Numbered from the stretch's first letter, positions 33,100 through 42,047 are shown. The stretch is DNA of 64,000 nt from a candidate division Zixibacteria bacterium RBG-1 (GCA_000447245.1 AUYT01000001.1:166825-230824), one strand, 5' to 3'. Program-made: numbers and translations. The notes: generated by a model not told the origin, from the letters alone.

Positions 33100-33915
33100 A
33101 TGGGAAAAATTATTGCTTTTTGCAATCAAAAAGGTGGCGTGGGTAAGACCACCTCCGTGGTCAATTTAGGGGCCTCTTTGGCTTTGGGAGAAAAAAAGGT
33201 CTTGTTGGTGGACCTAGACCCTCAATCCAACGCCACTTCCGGCTTAGGGATTGACAAAAAGGCACTGCTTAAAACTGTTTATGATGTTCTAATCTCCGGC
33301 TTGCCTTTAAACGAAGTTATCTTGAAGACCGAAATGAATTGTCTTGACTTAGTCCCGGCCAATACTAACTTAGTAGGAGCAGAAGTGGAGCTGATCAGTT
33401 TTATGGAAAGGGAAAAACAGCTGTCCAAAGCGCTGCAGCCGGTGAAAGATGAGTACGATTTTATTTTTATCGATTCACCTCCCTCTCTGGGGCTTTTGAC
33501 CGTGAACGCCTTGGTGGCTGCTGACTCGGTCATAATTCCGATTCAGTGCGAATATTACGCCCTGGAGGGGGTGTCTCAGCTGAACCACACCATCGAAATG
33601 GTACAAAAAAGCGTAAACCCCAGTCTGAAAATCGAAGGGGTCCTGCTGACCATGTATGATTCTCGTTTAAACTTATCCAGACAGGTGCAGGAAGAAGCCC
33701 AAAGATTTTTCGGAAATGTGGTTTATGAAACTGTGATTAACCGAAATGTCAAATTAGCCGAAGCTCCCAGTTTTGGAAAACCGATTGTGTTGTATGATAT
33801 TTTATCCGCCGGAGCGGAAAATTATTTAAACTTAGCTAAGGAGATCTTAAATGGGCAGAGCAGCATTGGGGAAGGGGCTGGAAGCCCTGATCCCGAAATC
33901 CCCAGCGGAAACTAA
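33100..33915 (+). CDS. parA: Chromosome partitioning ATPase ParA/Soj
   Basis: Walker-type ATPase that drives chromosome or origin segregation with ParB. ATG 33100 gives the standard start MGKIIAFCNQKGGVGKTTSV with the deviant Walker A; a farther ATG at 33028 adds 24 residues not seen in the family. Walker A' DLDPQSNATSGLG and Walker B FIFIDSPPSLGLL are intact. The last 22 codons overlap parB, which starts at 33851 in another frame. Confidence 0.95.
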   Translation: MGKIIAFCNQKGGVGKTTSVVNLGASLALGEKKVLLVDLDPQSNATSGLGIDKKALLKTVYDVLISGLPLNEVILKTEMNCLDLVPANTNLVGAEVELISFMEREKQLSKALQPVKDEYDFIFIDSPPSLGLLTVNALVAADSVIIPIQCEYYALEGVSQLNHTIEMVQKSVNPSLKIEGVLLTMYDSRLNLSRQVQEEAQRFFGNVVYETVINRNVKLAEAPSFGKPIVLYDILSAGAENYLNLAKEILNGQSSIGEGAGSPDPEIPSGN

Positions 33916-34702
33916 GGTTTCCGATTTATCGGAAATTGAAATAACCGCCATAAAACCGACTCTTCAACAAGCCAGAAAAAGCTTTGATGAAGCCAAGCTG
34001 GAGGAGTTGGCGGCTTCCATTAAAGAAAAGGGGATTATTCAACCTTTGGTGGTTAGAAAAATAGGCAGTAGCTATGAAATCGTGGCCGGTGAAAGAAGAT
34101 ACCGGGCCGCTATGAAAGCCGGTTTATCCAAAGTTCCGGCGGTTGTTTTGGAAAATGTTTCCGAGCAGGAGCTGTTGGAACTGTCATTGATAGAGAATCT
34201 GCAGCGGGAAGATTTAAATCCGATTGAGGAAGCTTTGGGTTACCGAACTTTGATGGGGCAGTTTAATCTGACCCAGGAGCAGATTTCTCAAAGAATCGGC
34301 AAAGACCGCTCCGTGATTGCCAACAAAATGCGGCTTTTGAATCTGGCTCCTTCGGTGAAAGTATTTCTGGCGGATGATAAAATCAACGAAGGACATGCCC
34401 GGATTTTGCTATCTGTGCCGGATGAAAAAATTCAGATTGAACTGGCCGGTAAGATTGTGAATTTAGGTCTTTCGGTGAGACAACTGGAAGATTTACTCAC
34501 CCGGAAACCTAAAACCAAAATTACCTTCAAAAAAGGGAAAGAAATTTCCCCCCAGATTGAGCGAGTGGAAAAAGCATTGAGGGAATTTTTTGCCACAAAA
34601 GTGAGAATTGTGCAGACTCGAAATAAAAGAAGAATTGAGGTCAGTTTTTACAACGACGAGGACTTGAATCGGATTTTGGAGCTGCTGAAGATTTACGTGT
34701 GA
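33851..34702 (+). CDS. parB: Chromosome partitioning protein ParB/Spo0J
   Basis: CTP-dependent DNA clamp that binds parS sites near the origin. It starts MGRAALGKGLEALIPK, the typical ParB N-terminus. The CTPase core has GIIQPLVVR and AGERRYRAAMKAG, and the HTH has LTQEQISQRIGKDRSVIANKMRLLNL. The C-terminal dimerisation part follows. No parS-type 16-base palindrome was noticed in the window, though I could not search for it exhaustively. Confidence 0.95.
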   Translation: MGRAALGKGLEALIPKSPAETKVSDLSEIEITAIKPTLQQARKSFDEAKLEELAASIKEKGIIQPLVVRKIGSSYEIVAGERRYRAAMKAGLSKVPAVVLENVSEQELLELSLIENLQREDLNPIEEALGYRTLMGQFNLTQEQISQRIGKDRSVIANKMRLLNLAPSVKVFLADDKINEGHARILLSVPDEKIQIELAGKIVNLGLSVRQLEDLLTRKPKTKITFKKGKEISPQIERVEKALREFFATKVRIVQTRNKRRIEVSFYNDEDLNRILELLKIYV

Positions 34703-34707
34703 ATTTG

Positions 34708-34737
34708 CCCTCTCCTTTGAGGTGAGGGCAAGGGAGA
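34708..34737. repeat. Family C intergenic palindrome
   Basis: CCCTCTCCTTTGAGGTGAGGG followed by CAAGGGAG; related copies at 46049, 55516 and 56687. It lies just after the parB stop codon. Confidence 0.6.
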
Positions 34738-34744
34738 TTTACAA

Positions 34745-34818
34745 GTCGAGGTCGGGAGACCTCGACCTACCCTGAGATGGGTGGGTTTGGGTCTCCAGAC
34801 CCAAACTCCCCTTTTTTT
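34745..34818. terminator. Double hairpin with T-run after parB (family E element)
   Basis: GTCGAGGTC/GACCTCGAC (34745-34766) and GTTTGGGTCT/AGACCCAAAC (34785-34806), followed by CTCCCC and T7 (34812-34818). The second hairpin is a plausible terminator for parAB; the pair resembles the element at 30978-31058. Confidence 0.65.
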
Positions 34819-34949
34819 ATCCTCTTTTTCAAACTTTCACAAACAGCTACAGGACCCAATTCGTTTTGACTAAGAGCCGATTTCTTATTACCTTTTATGG
34901 CGAGAGTAGCCGAACCATAAAGCTTGAATTTACCCTAATTGGAGGAGAA

Positions 34950-35948
34950 ATGGTAGAAGCCCAGAAAGAGGATATAGTCGCAGTTGAAAAATTAAATCAA
35001 GCTCGAAATAAAATCAAATCTGAAATCCAAAAAGTCATCATCGGCCAAGAGCAGGTCATCGATGAGCTTTTGATTGCCTTGTTATCTAATGGTCACTGCC
35101 TTTTAATCGGTGTTCCCGGTCTGGCAAAAACTTTATTGATTTCAACTTTATCTAAAATCTTAGACTTAAAATTTTCCCGCATCCAGTTCACTCCGGATTT
35201 GATGCCTTCAGATATTACCGGCACTGAAATTATTGATGAAGATACCTCTTCTGGCAAAAGAGCTTTTCGCTTTGTCAAGGGCCCCATTTTCGGCAATATA
35301 ATTTTAGCAGATGAGATTAATAGAACTCCTCCCAAAACCCAGGCCGCTTTGCTGCAAGCCATGCAGGAGCACGAAGTCACTGCCGCCGGTGTGACTTATA
35401 AATTGGATGAACCATTTTTTGTCCTAGCCACCCAGAATCCGATTGAGCAGGAGGGCACTTATCCTTTGCCAGAGGCACAGCTGGACCGGTTTATGTTCAA
35501 CATTCATATTGACTATCCTTCTCTGGACGAGGAAAATCTGATTGTGAAAACTACCACTTCGGCTTATAGCTGGAATTTGGAAAAAGTGATGGGAGCAGAT
35601 GAGATTATCAGATTGCAAAAGTTGGTTCGCAAAGTTCCGGTCTCCGACCATGTGATTAATTATGCGGTAAAAATTGCCCGGGCCACCAGACCGCAGAATA
35701 ATCATCTGCCTTATATCAAAAACTGGGTCTCCTGGGGAGCCGGTCCCAGAGCCAGTCAGTATATGATTTTGGGAGCCAAGACTAAATCTATTTTAGACGG
35801 GAGGTTCACTCCGGCGATTGAGGATGTCAAAAATGTGGCTAAACCGGTTTTGAGGCACAGGATTGTGACTTCGTTTAATGCGGAGGCGGATGGGGTGGGG
35901 ACAGAGGAAATTATTGAGAAGTTGCTTTTGGATGTGAAGGAGGAGTGA
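34950..35948 (+). CDS. MoxR-family AAA+ ATPase
   Basis: AAA+ chaperone-like ATPase that works with VWA-domain proteins. ATG 34950 is preceded by GGAGGAGAA, better than the earlier in-frame start at 34866. Walker A is GVPGLAKTLL, Walker B LADEINRTPPKTQAALLQAMQE, sensor 1 ATQNPIEQEGTYPLPEAQLDRF. The next gene encodes a DUF58/VWA protein, and a TPR protein and BatA follow after an unrelated block, so it belongs to a Bat-type (aerotolerance-like) module. Confidence 0.93.
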   Translation: MVEAQKEDIVAVEKLNQARNKIKSEIQKVIIGQEQVIDELLIALLSNGHCLLIGVPGLAKTLLISTLSKILDLKFSRIQFTPDLMPSDITGTEIIDEDTSSGKRAFRFVKGPIFGNIILADEINRTPPKTQAALLQAMQEHEVTAAGVTYKLDEPFFVLATQNPIEQEGTYPLPEAQLDRFMFNIHIDYPSLDEENLIVKTTTSAYSWNLEKVMGADEIIRLQKLVRKVPVSDHVINYAVKIARATRPQNNHLPYIKNWVSWGAGPRASQYMILGAKTKSILDGRFTPAIEDVKNVAKPVLRHRIVTSFNAEADGVGTEEIIEKLLLDVKEE

Positions 35949-35992
35949 ACACAAAGGCACGGAAGAACGAAGGTCACGAAAAAAAGCAACCG

Positions 35993-36060
35993 TCATCCTG
36001 AACGAAGTGAAGGATCTCTTAGTTAAAAAGCGAGATTCTTCGCTACGCTCAGAATGACAA
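35993..36060. repeat. Family A intergenic inverted repeat
   Basis: GTCATCCTGAACGAAG...GGATCTC at the left and GAGATTCTTCGC...CTCAGAATGAC at the right are imperfect inverted copies of the unit GTCATTCTGAGC...GAAGAATCTC found at 39234, 39941 and 52600. Confidence 0.7.
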
Positions 36061-36082
36061 TCTATTCTTTAGAATTGAAGAA

Positions 36083-36976
36083 ATGACTGATTATAAAAAA
36101 TATTTGCGCCCCGACATCGTCTCCCGCCTCTCCGGCTTAGAAATCAAAGCCCGCTTAGTAGTGGAAGGGTTCATTGCCGGTCTACACCGCTCACCATATC
36201 ATGGCTTTTCCGTAGAGTTTGCAGAACATAGGCAATATATGCCCGGAGACCCTCTCAAAAACATAGATTGGAAAGTTTACTCCCGCACCGACCGCTTTTT
36301 CGTCAAAGAATTCGAAGAAGAGACCAACCTCAAAGCTTATCTCTTGCTGGATATCTCCGGCTCTATGGGTTATCACTCCAATGGGATTTCGAAATTAGAA
36401 TACGGCTCCTATCTTTGCGCCGCTTTATCCTATTTAATGCTACAGCAAAGAGATTCAGTGGGTCTAGTAGTCTTTGACCAAAAGATTCAAAAATATATCC
36501 CTCCCAAATCTGCCGCCACACACTTGCATGTCTTGTTGAGTGAATTAGACAAAATTCAAGCTTCCCAGACCACCAATGTTTCCTCGGCTCTGCATGAGAT
36601 GGCTGAAAGAATCAAAAGAAGGGGCTTGATTATTTTGCTGTCGGACCTGTTTGATTCTCCGGAAAAAATTATGTCCGGTCTGAAACATTTTAGGCATAGA
36701 AAACATGAAGTGATTGTGTTTCATATTTTAGACCCCCGGGAAAGGGATTTTTCTTTTCCGCAAGAGGCGATTTTTAAAGATATTGAGACCCAGGAGGAGA
36801 TTTTGACTTCCCCCTGGCAGATTCAAAAGGATTATCAGGCTAAATTGCAGGAATGGATTGAAAAATATAGATTGGAGTCGAGGGAGAGTTTGATTGATTA
36901 TGTTTTGCTGGATACTTCGGTGCCATTTGATGAAGCTTTGTTTGCCTATTTGAGTAAGAGACAGAGATTGTTTTGA
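36083..36976 (+). CDS. DUF58/VWA domain protein of the MoxR module
   Basis: A 297-residue protein with the DUF58 signature (HRSPYHGFSVEFAEHRQYMPGD and IDWKVYSRTDRFFVKEFEEE) and a VWA-type metal site beginning LDISGSMG. Such proteins partner MoxR ATPases in envelope or metal-insertion functions. The start ATG 36083 lies after a family A repeat without a clear ribosome site. The stop codon overlaps the -35 box of the next gene. Confidence 0.9.
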   Translation: MTDYKKYLRPDIVSRLSGLEIKARLVVEGFIAGLHRSPYHGFSVEFAEHRQYMPGDPLKNIDWKVYSRTDRFFVKEFEEETNLKAYLLLDISGSMGYHSNGISKLEYGSYLCAALSYLMLQQRDSVGLVVFDQKIQKYIPPKSAATHLHVLLSELDKIQASQTTNVSSALHEMAERIKRRGLIILLSDLFDSPEKIMSGLKHFRHRKHEVIVFHILDPRERDFSFPQEAIFKDIETQEEILTSPWQIQKDYQAKLQEWIEKYRLESRESLIDYVLLDTSVPFDEALFAYLSKRQRLF

Positions 36977-37000
36977 AAATTTGAAAAGTTCGATTACACT
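36973..37000 (+). promoter_or_regulatory. Leaderless-type promoter of the HEPN-like gene
   Basis: TTGAAA (36973-36978), 16 bases, TACACT (36995-37000), ATG 37007 six bases later. The -35 overlaps the end of the DUF58 gene. Confidence 0.45.
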
Positions 37001-37006
37001 AAATAA

Positions 37007-37756
37007 ATGAAATTTACGCCTGAGCAACTTGAAAAGATTAGAGAAGGTTACTTCTTTGTAACAGAATTCAGAGATATACTTGAAAGGACTACAAATTTAT
37101 TTGTTGGAACTGAAGTAGTCGCACAATACATGACATTCCTCAGAGACTTCAATGTAGCCGTCCCTGGTGTCTTGAATGTATTCAATCCAAAAGAGTTTGA
37201 AGATAAATTGAGCATGGATTTTTCCACTCTTTCTAGAAATTATAGAGTCGATGGTTTGTTGATTAGAACACTTAGAGACTTAGCAGGATTGAAAGCAAAA
37301 CTTGACGGTGGTGAAATATCACCTATAACACCCGCTAAGGAATTTTCTTTTGTCAGAGATACAAGCTTAAGGAAGATAGTTGAAAGAGACTATGGGTGGC
37401 TTTATAAATCTTTGGCAGTGGAAGCATGGAAACCAGTAATTATTCTAGCTGGCGGTTTGATTGAAGGGTTGTTATTGGATAAGCTTTCAACTGATGAAAC
37501 CAAAGCCAGATCATCGTCTAAAGCTCCGAAAGAAAATGATTTGAAAAAATGGGACTTAGATAATTTAATTGATGCGGCAGTTGATTTGTCATATATCAAT
37601 ATTGGTGTAGAAAAGCTGTCAGATGCGGTCAGGCATTATCGAAACTTGGTTCATCCCGGTAATGAATTACGCTCCGGACTAAAAATAGAACCCGAAGAAG
37701 CAAGAATAGCTGTAGAAGTTTTGAATATGATAATTAGGGAGTTGCAAAACCCTTAA
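37007..37756 (+). CDS. Hypothetical protein, possible HEPN-like C-terminal domain
   Basis: A 249-residue soluble protein that I do not recognise. The C-terminal half (from about residue 140) is helical and contains LSDAVRHYRNLVHPGNE; the R-x6-H spacing and RN-x2-H core resemble HEPN-type ribonuclease or nucleic-acid-binding domains often seen in defence and toxin proteins. The N-terminal half has no recognised domain. It sits between DUF58 and a membrane protein, breaking the MoxR-BatA module, and has its own promoter. HEPN assignment is tentative. Confidence 0.6.
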   Translation: MKFTPEQLEKIREGYFFVTEFRDILERTTNLFVGTEVVAQYMTFLRDFNVAVPGVLNVFNPKEFEDKLSMDFSTLSRNYRVDGLLIRTLRDLAGLKAKLDGGEISPITPAKEFSFVRDTSLRKIVERDYGWLYKSLAVEAWKPVIILAGGLIEGLLLDKLSTDETKARSSSKAPKENDLKKWDLDNLIDAAVDLSYINIGVEKLSDAVRHYRNLVHPGNELRSGLKIEPEEARIAVEVLNMIIRELQNP

Positions 37757-37824
37757 GCCAGAAGTTGGTCGCTAGTTAAAAAATGGAAAAAATAAAGTAA
37801 GAATATTTTAAAACGGGAGGGATA

Positions 37825-38343
37825 ATGCTAAGAGGCTTTAGATTATGGAGTTTCTTGTTAATTGCCATAATTTTAATCTACTTGGCTTTTACGAACAGAT
37901 ATAAAGTTACTATAAGTAAAACTGAAGAGGAGGTATTTAAGTATGATAGATGGACTGGTAAAACTTGGCATGTGATACCAGAAGAAAAACCTAGATTTGA
38001 TCTTTCAAAGTATGTTATAGAGACGCCTGAATCGAAAGAAAGAGCACAACTATCAGCAATACTTGACAGTTTAACTAAAGAATATCGTTATTTAATTTGG
38101 CAAGCAACAGAAAAAGCCAAGTTGGAAGAGGTAGTAGATCTAATGAAAGAAATTACTACTGAAATGAAGAAACAAACACCGGAAGAATTGAGAGAAAAAT
38201 TAGAGAAAATGAGATTAAACTTAGAAAGCTCTTCTATAACTAAATCTACAGACATAGACATACTTTTAGGAAAATCCAGAACCTTTGACCAAATTTTACA
38301 GGTGCAAGAATTAAATAAAATAATACAAGAACTGAAAAAATAA
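37825..38343 (+). CDS. Hypothetical single-span membrane protein with coiled coil
   Basis: A 172-residue protein starting at ATG 37825 after GGGAGGGATA. One N-terminal helix (LWSFLLIAIILIYLAF, about residues 8-23) anchors a charged helical domain rich in Lys and Glu from about residue 70 to the end (KAKLEEVVDLMKEITTEMKK). No family was recognised. It lies between the HEPN-like gene and nfo in the block that interrupts the MoxR module. Confidence 0.7.
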   Translation: MLRGFRLWSFLLIAIILIYLAFTNRYKVTISKTEEEVFKYDRWTGKTWHVIPEEKPRFDLSKYVIETPESKERAQLSAILDSLTKEYRYLIWQATEKAKLEEVVDLMKEITTEMKKQTPEELREKLEKMRLNLESSSITKSTDIDILLGKSRTFDQILQVQELNKIIQELKK

Positions 38344-38374
38344 TCAATGGAAAATCTCAAACTGATTTAAAATT

Positions 38375-39223
38375 ATGCTCCTCGGCTCTCACATGTCCAT
38401 TGCAGGCGGAGTTTATAACGCCCTGATTTCAGGAAAAGAAATCGGCTGCACCACCATTCAAATTTTCACCAAATCCAACAACCAATGGAAAGCCCGACCC
38501 TTGACCGCTTCTGAAATTTCAGAATTCAGAGCCAAACAAAAAGAGACCCAAATCTCACCTGTGGTAGCCCACGATTCCTATTTAATCAATGTCGCCTCAC
38601 CTGATAAAAACTTACAAACAAAATCTATGGAGGCCTTGCTGGTCGAATTGCAAAGATGTGAGGCCTTAGGAATTTCTCATCTGGTGATGCATCCCGGCTC
38701 TCATGTTGGCACTGGTGAAAAAGAAGGGATTAAAAGAATTGCCGAGGCACTCAATTGGCTGCATTCCCAGACCAAAGATTATAAAGTTCAAATTGCTTTG
38801 GAGACGACCGCTGGCCAGGGAACTAATTTGGGTTACAGATTCGAACAGATAGCTGAAATTATGGATTTAACAGAACAGAAAAAACGTTTAGCGGTTTGCT
38901 TAGATACTTGCCATATTTTTGCCGCTGGATATGATATTAGGACTAAAGCAGGTTGCCAAAAAGCTATGGCTGAATTCGATAAAATTGTTGGCTTAGACAA
39001 ATTGAAAGTGATTCATTTTAATGATTCGGTCAAAGATTTTGGTTCAAAAGTTGACCGGCATGAGCATATCGGGAAAGGGAAAATTGGCTTGGAGGGTTTT
39101 AGATTTTTTATGACAGATAAACGATTTGAAAAAATCCCCAAAATCTTAGAAACTCCTAAAGATGATGAAGGAAAATTTGACCAAATGAATTTAGCCACTT
39201 TGAGGAAGTTGGTGAAGAACTGA
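38375..39223 (+). CDS. nfo: Endonuclease IV (AP endonuclease)
   Basis: Zinc-dependent endonuclease cutting at abasic sites in base excision repair. The TIM-barrel motifs are present: MLLGSHMSIAGGVYNAL, LVMHPGSHVG, ALETTAGQGTNLG, VCLDTCHIFAAGYDI, VIHFNDSVKDFGSKVDRHEHIGKG (broken here as VIHFNDS and DRHEHIGKG) and ILETPKDDEG. The 282-residue length is standard. Confidence 0.96.
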   Translation: MLLGSHMSIAGGVYNALISGKEIGCTTIQIFTKSNNQWKARPLTASEISEFRAKQKETQISPVVAHDSYLINVASPDKNLQTKSMEALLVELQRCEALGISHLVMHPGSHVGTGEKEGIKRIAEALNWLHSQTKDYKVQIALETTAGQGTNLGYRFEQIAEIMDLTEQKKRLAVCLDTCHIFAAGYDIRTKAGCQKAMAEFDKIVGLDKLKVIHFNDSVKDFGSKVDRHEHIGKGKIGLEGFRFFMTDKRFEKIPKILETPKDDEGKFDQMNLATLRKLVKN

Positions 39224-39233
39224 AGCTTTTTTT

Positions 39234-39272
39234 GTCATTCTGAGCCCCGATTTATCGGGGCGAAGAATCTCG
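39234..39272. repeat. Family A intergenic repeat with CCCGATTTATCGGG core
   Basis: GTCATTCTGAG, then the palindrome CCCGATTTATCGGG (39246-39259), then CGAAGAATCTCG. The same core occurs at 39953-39966 and inside the MacA-like gene at 51438-51451. Confidence 0.7.
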
Positions 39273-39388
39273 CATTTAAATTACTCAAGAACAGAGGTGG
39301 AAAAATCATTGCAAATTACCTATATTATAAATGAAAATTTAGTATTAAGAGAGCACATATAAACCTAAACTATCAACGAGGTGAGACC

Positions 39389-39856
39389 ATGAACAAAGTA
39401 TTCGATTTTATGGCTCAAGACCATGACCGATTGGATGGTATTTTTAAGGAGTTCAGAGAAGTAAAAAATAATGACCTTAAAAAAGCCAAGTCTTTTTTCC
39501 ACGACTTCAAGATTGGACTTCAAAAACATATCGTCTGGGAAGAAGAGATTCTTTTCCCTATCTTTGAGAATAAAACCGGAATGTATGAGACTGGACCAAC
39601 TGCAGTGATGAGGATGGAGCATCGCCAGATTAAAGATTTTCTGGAAAAAATCCATGACCGGATTTTGAAAGGTGAAACCAGTAAAATTGATGAATTAGAA
39701 AAAGGTCTAATAGAAGTTTTAACTGCCCACAATCAGAAAGAAGAAAGTATTCTTTATCCTTGGATTGATGATTCATTATCTGAAACAGAAAGAGAAAATG
39801 TCTTCACTCAGATGAAAAACTTACCCCCGGAGAAGTATGATCAATGTTGTCAATAA
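39389..39856 (+). CDS. Hemerythrin HHE-domain protein
   Basis: A 155-residue four-helix protein that would bind a di-iron centre for oxygen, NO or iron sensing or repair. Ligand-type residues are in AQDHDRLDG, LQKHIVWEEEILFP, RMEHRQIKDFL and AHNQKEESILYPW. It ends in KYDQCCQ. The start has GAGGTG upstream. It lies in the block that splits the MoxR-BatA module, downstream of nfo; an oxidative-stress role would fit both but is inferred. Confidence 0.88.
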   Translation: MNKVFDFMAQDHDRLDGIFKEFREVKNNDLKKAKSFFHDFKIGLQKHIVWEEEILFPIFENKTGMYETGPTAVMRMEHRQIKDFLEKIHDRILKGETSKIDELEKGLIEVLTAHNQKEESILYPWIDDSLSETERENVFTQMKNLPPEKYDQCCQ

Positions 39857-39866
39857 ATGATAAGCA

Positions 39867-39900
39867 TATGGCTTTTGCCATGGTGTAACCAAAAAATTTT
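39867..39900. repeat. Family D short palindrome, simple copy
   Basis: ATGGCttttGCCATGGTGTAACCAAAAA. A second copy at 49449 carries an extra palindrome inserted between GTGT and TAACC. Confidence 0.55.
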
Positions 39901-39940
39901 TAAGGATTATTTCAGGAGCTACTTTTGACACCCCCTGAAT

Positions 39941-39979
39941 GTCATTCTGAGCCCCGATAAATCGGGACGAAGCATCTCG
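39941..39979. repeat. Family A intergenic repeat
   Basis: GTCATTCTGAG, CCCGATAAATCGGG, CGAAGCATCTCG; near-identical to the copy at 39234-39272. Confidence 0.7.
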
Positions 39980-40145
39980 TTTTGAGACCTTTTCATAAAA
40001 AAGTCTTGACTCTTAACTTAATTTCTGATGACCTTAATTCCACCTTCAAAAATATAAAAACTCTTACTAAAAACGTATATTAACCATAACAGCGGAGAGT
40101 ATCTCCGCTTTGTCATTTATTATATTTTAAGGAAAAGGAGAAAGC

Positions 40146-42047
40146 TTGAAAAAGATTTTTTACCTCATACTTTTAACCTTAATTTTTACTTTTAACATTT
40201 CATCTGCCGAAAAAATTCTCTACCTCAACCTCCAGGTTAAAGCGTTTCTAGCCTCTCAGCCGGATAAATTAGAAATTTTAGAAGACCGAACCATCCGCTT
40301 GATAGATGATTTGGAAACCTCCGCTTTTTTAGCCAACTTCACTCTGACTTTAAAGCCCCGCCTGTCGGATGACTCCACAGCCACAATAACAGTCAACTGG
40401 TACGGACTCCCTCCGGAATTAGAAAATGGATTCAAAGAAATTCCCTTAGAATTTGAAAAAACTGCACCCTTTACTGAAGTCGGAGAGATAAAATGCAAAA
40501 ACGATTTATCCTTCAAAATATTTTTGAAGGGAAACAAAGTTGTGGAGGAAAGCCTGGACTGCACTGAAAATCCTCTTGACACCACTTTATGGAAGACCGA
40601 CAACAGCATCCATTTTTATTTCACTTATATGAAGAACTCCCTGGCAGATTATTTCTGGAACTCCAACAAGTCCTATCTGGAAAACGAATATGAGAGATAC
40701 AAGGAGATTCTAGGTTTCACCCCGGCCGGAAAGCTGAATTATTTTTACTGCTCCTGTCCCATCAATCAGGTGGTCTGGGATTCCGGGTCTTTCTATGCTC
40801 TTAATTTGGCCAAAAACAGCATTTATGGCATCTATAATCAGAACCACAAAGACATCTCTCACCCGGGCTTGAATCTCTTTTTGTATTATTATTACTGGGG
40901 CTACGCTCCCAAATTTATAGCGGAGGGCGCCGCAGGATATTATACCCTCAATCATTTCATAGCCGGAAAACTGAAGAAAAAGAAAAAGCTTTATCCTCTG
41001 AAATCTTTAATCTGGGCCAGAGATTATAACCGGAAAAACCGGGAAATCGCCTACTGGCAGTCCGCCTCCTTGGTCAGATATATAATCGAGACTTATGGCG
41101 CGCCCAAGTTCCGGGAGTTTTACCAGGAGGTGCACGAATTCAATTTTGAGACCGTGCTCCAAAAACATTATAACAAATCTCTGGCTGAAATTGAATCTGA
41201 CTGGCTGAAGTTTATTGAATTTTACCGGCCTTACAAACATGATTTAGTCTATTTTGGCAAGCAGTCCACCGGCTTTAGGGAATATCAGAAGGCCCTGGAA
41301 CTATATCAAGACCTGTTTAAGATTTATCCGTCCAGTCCGGAGGTTTTGCCCTCCTTGGGGAATGCCTATTATCTGGTAGGAAATTACCCGGAAGCCCAAA
41401 AAGTTTACCGGAGATGGAGCGATAGGGACACTACCAAAGCAGAAAGGTTTTTCATTTTAGGAAATCTAAGCTGGCTGGTCGGCGATATAAAAACCGCCCA
41501 ATTTGCCTATCGAAAGGCCTGTCAGCTAGATACTGTTTTTGCGGTTAACTATATCAACCTGGGCAAGGTTTACTGGACCTTAGGTCAGAAAGATTCCGCT
41601 TTGTCTTATTTTGACCTAGCGGAAAAAAAACAGCTGGAACCGTCCGAAGCTTGCGAGTTTTTTTTGGCACAAATTAAGAGGTACCTCGAAGAGAAAGATA
41701 GTTTAAAAGTGAGTGAAAATTTCCAGAGGGCCAAAAACGCAGCCGGCAGATTAATCCAGACCAAAGCGGAAGAGCCCTGGGGTTACTTGAAGTTGGGAGA
41801 AGCTTATCTGATTATCGGTGCACAGGATACAGCTTTACTTGATTCAGCTGAAATATATCTGAAACATTCGGAATTTTTGGAAGACCGTCCTTACTATTAT
41901 GGGCAGATTTTACTTGATCTGGGAAAAACCTATCTGGCAAAACAACAGCCCGATTCCGCCAAAACTGTCCTGCAACAAGTTATAAAACTGCCCAGCGGTT
42001 TTTACGAGAAAAAAGAGGCCAAAGAGCTTCTGGCTAAAATTAAGTAA
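40146..42047 (+). CDS. Exported TPR protein with degenerate peptidase-like domain
   Basis: A 633-residue protein. The TTG start at 40146 follows AAAGGAGAAAGC and gives signal peptide MKKIFYLILLTLIFTFNISSA. Residues about 160-370 look like a gluzincin (peptidase MA-like) domain, with FIAEGAAGYYTL where the third ligand region lies, but the segment where HExxH is expected reads LFLYYYYWGYAP, so it is probably inactive. Residues 375-630 contain TPR repeats (AYYLVGNYPEAQKVYRRW, INLGKVYWTLGQKDSALSYF). It precedes the BatA gene by 20 bases and is probably the TPR partner in the MoxR module. Confidence 0.8.
   Translation: MKKIFYLILLTLIFTFNISSAEKILYLNLQVKAFLASQPDKLEILEDRTIRLIDDLETSAFLANFTLTLKPRLSDDSTATITVNWYGLPPELENGFKEIPLEFEKTAPFTEVGEIKCKNDLSFKIFLKGNKVVEESLDCTENPLDTTLWKTDNSIHFYFTYMKNSLADYFWNSNKSYLENEYERYKEILGFTPAGKLNYFYCSCPINQVVWDSGSFYALNLAKNSIYGIYNQNHKDISHPGLNLFLYYYYWGYAPKFIAEGAAGYYTLNHFIAGKLKKKKKLYPLKSLIWARDYNRKNREIAYWQSASLVRYIIETYGAPKFREFYQEVHEFNFETVLQKHYNKSLAEIESDWLKFIEFYRPYKHDLVYFGKQSTGFREYQKALELYQDLFKIYPSSPEVLPSLGNAYYLVGNYPEAQKVYRRWSDRDTTKAERFFILGNLSWLVGDIKTAQFAYRKACQLDTVFAVNYINLGKVYWTLGQKDSALSYFDLAEKKQLEPSEACEFFLAQIKRYLEEKDSLKVSENFQRAKNAAGRLIQTKAEEPWGYLKLGEAYLIIGAQDTALLDSAEIYLKHSEFLEDRPYYYGQILLDLGKTYLAKQQPDSAKTVLQQVIKLPSGFYEKKEAKELLAKIK

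Noticed and set aside
37007-39856. A genomic island with integrase
   Set aside because: No integrase, transposase, tRNA target or direct repeats; nfo and hemerythrin are ordinary chromosomal genes. Only gene-order disruption supports insertion.
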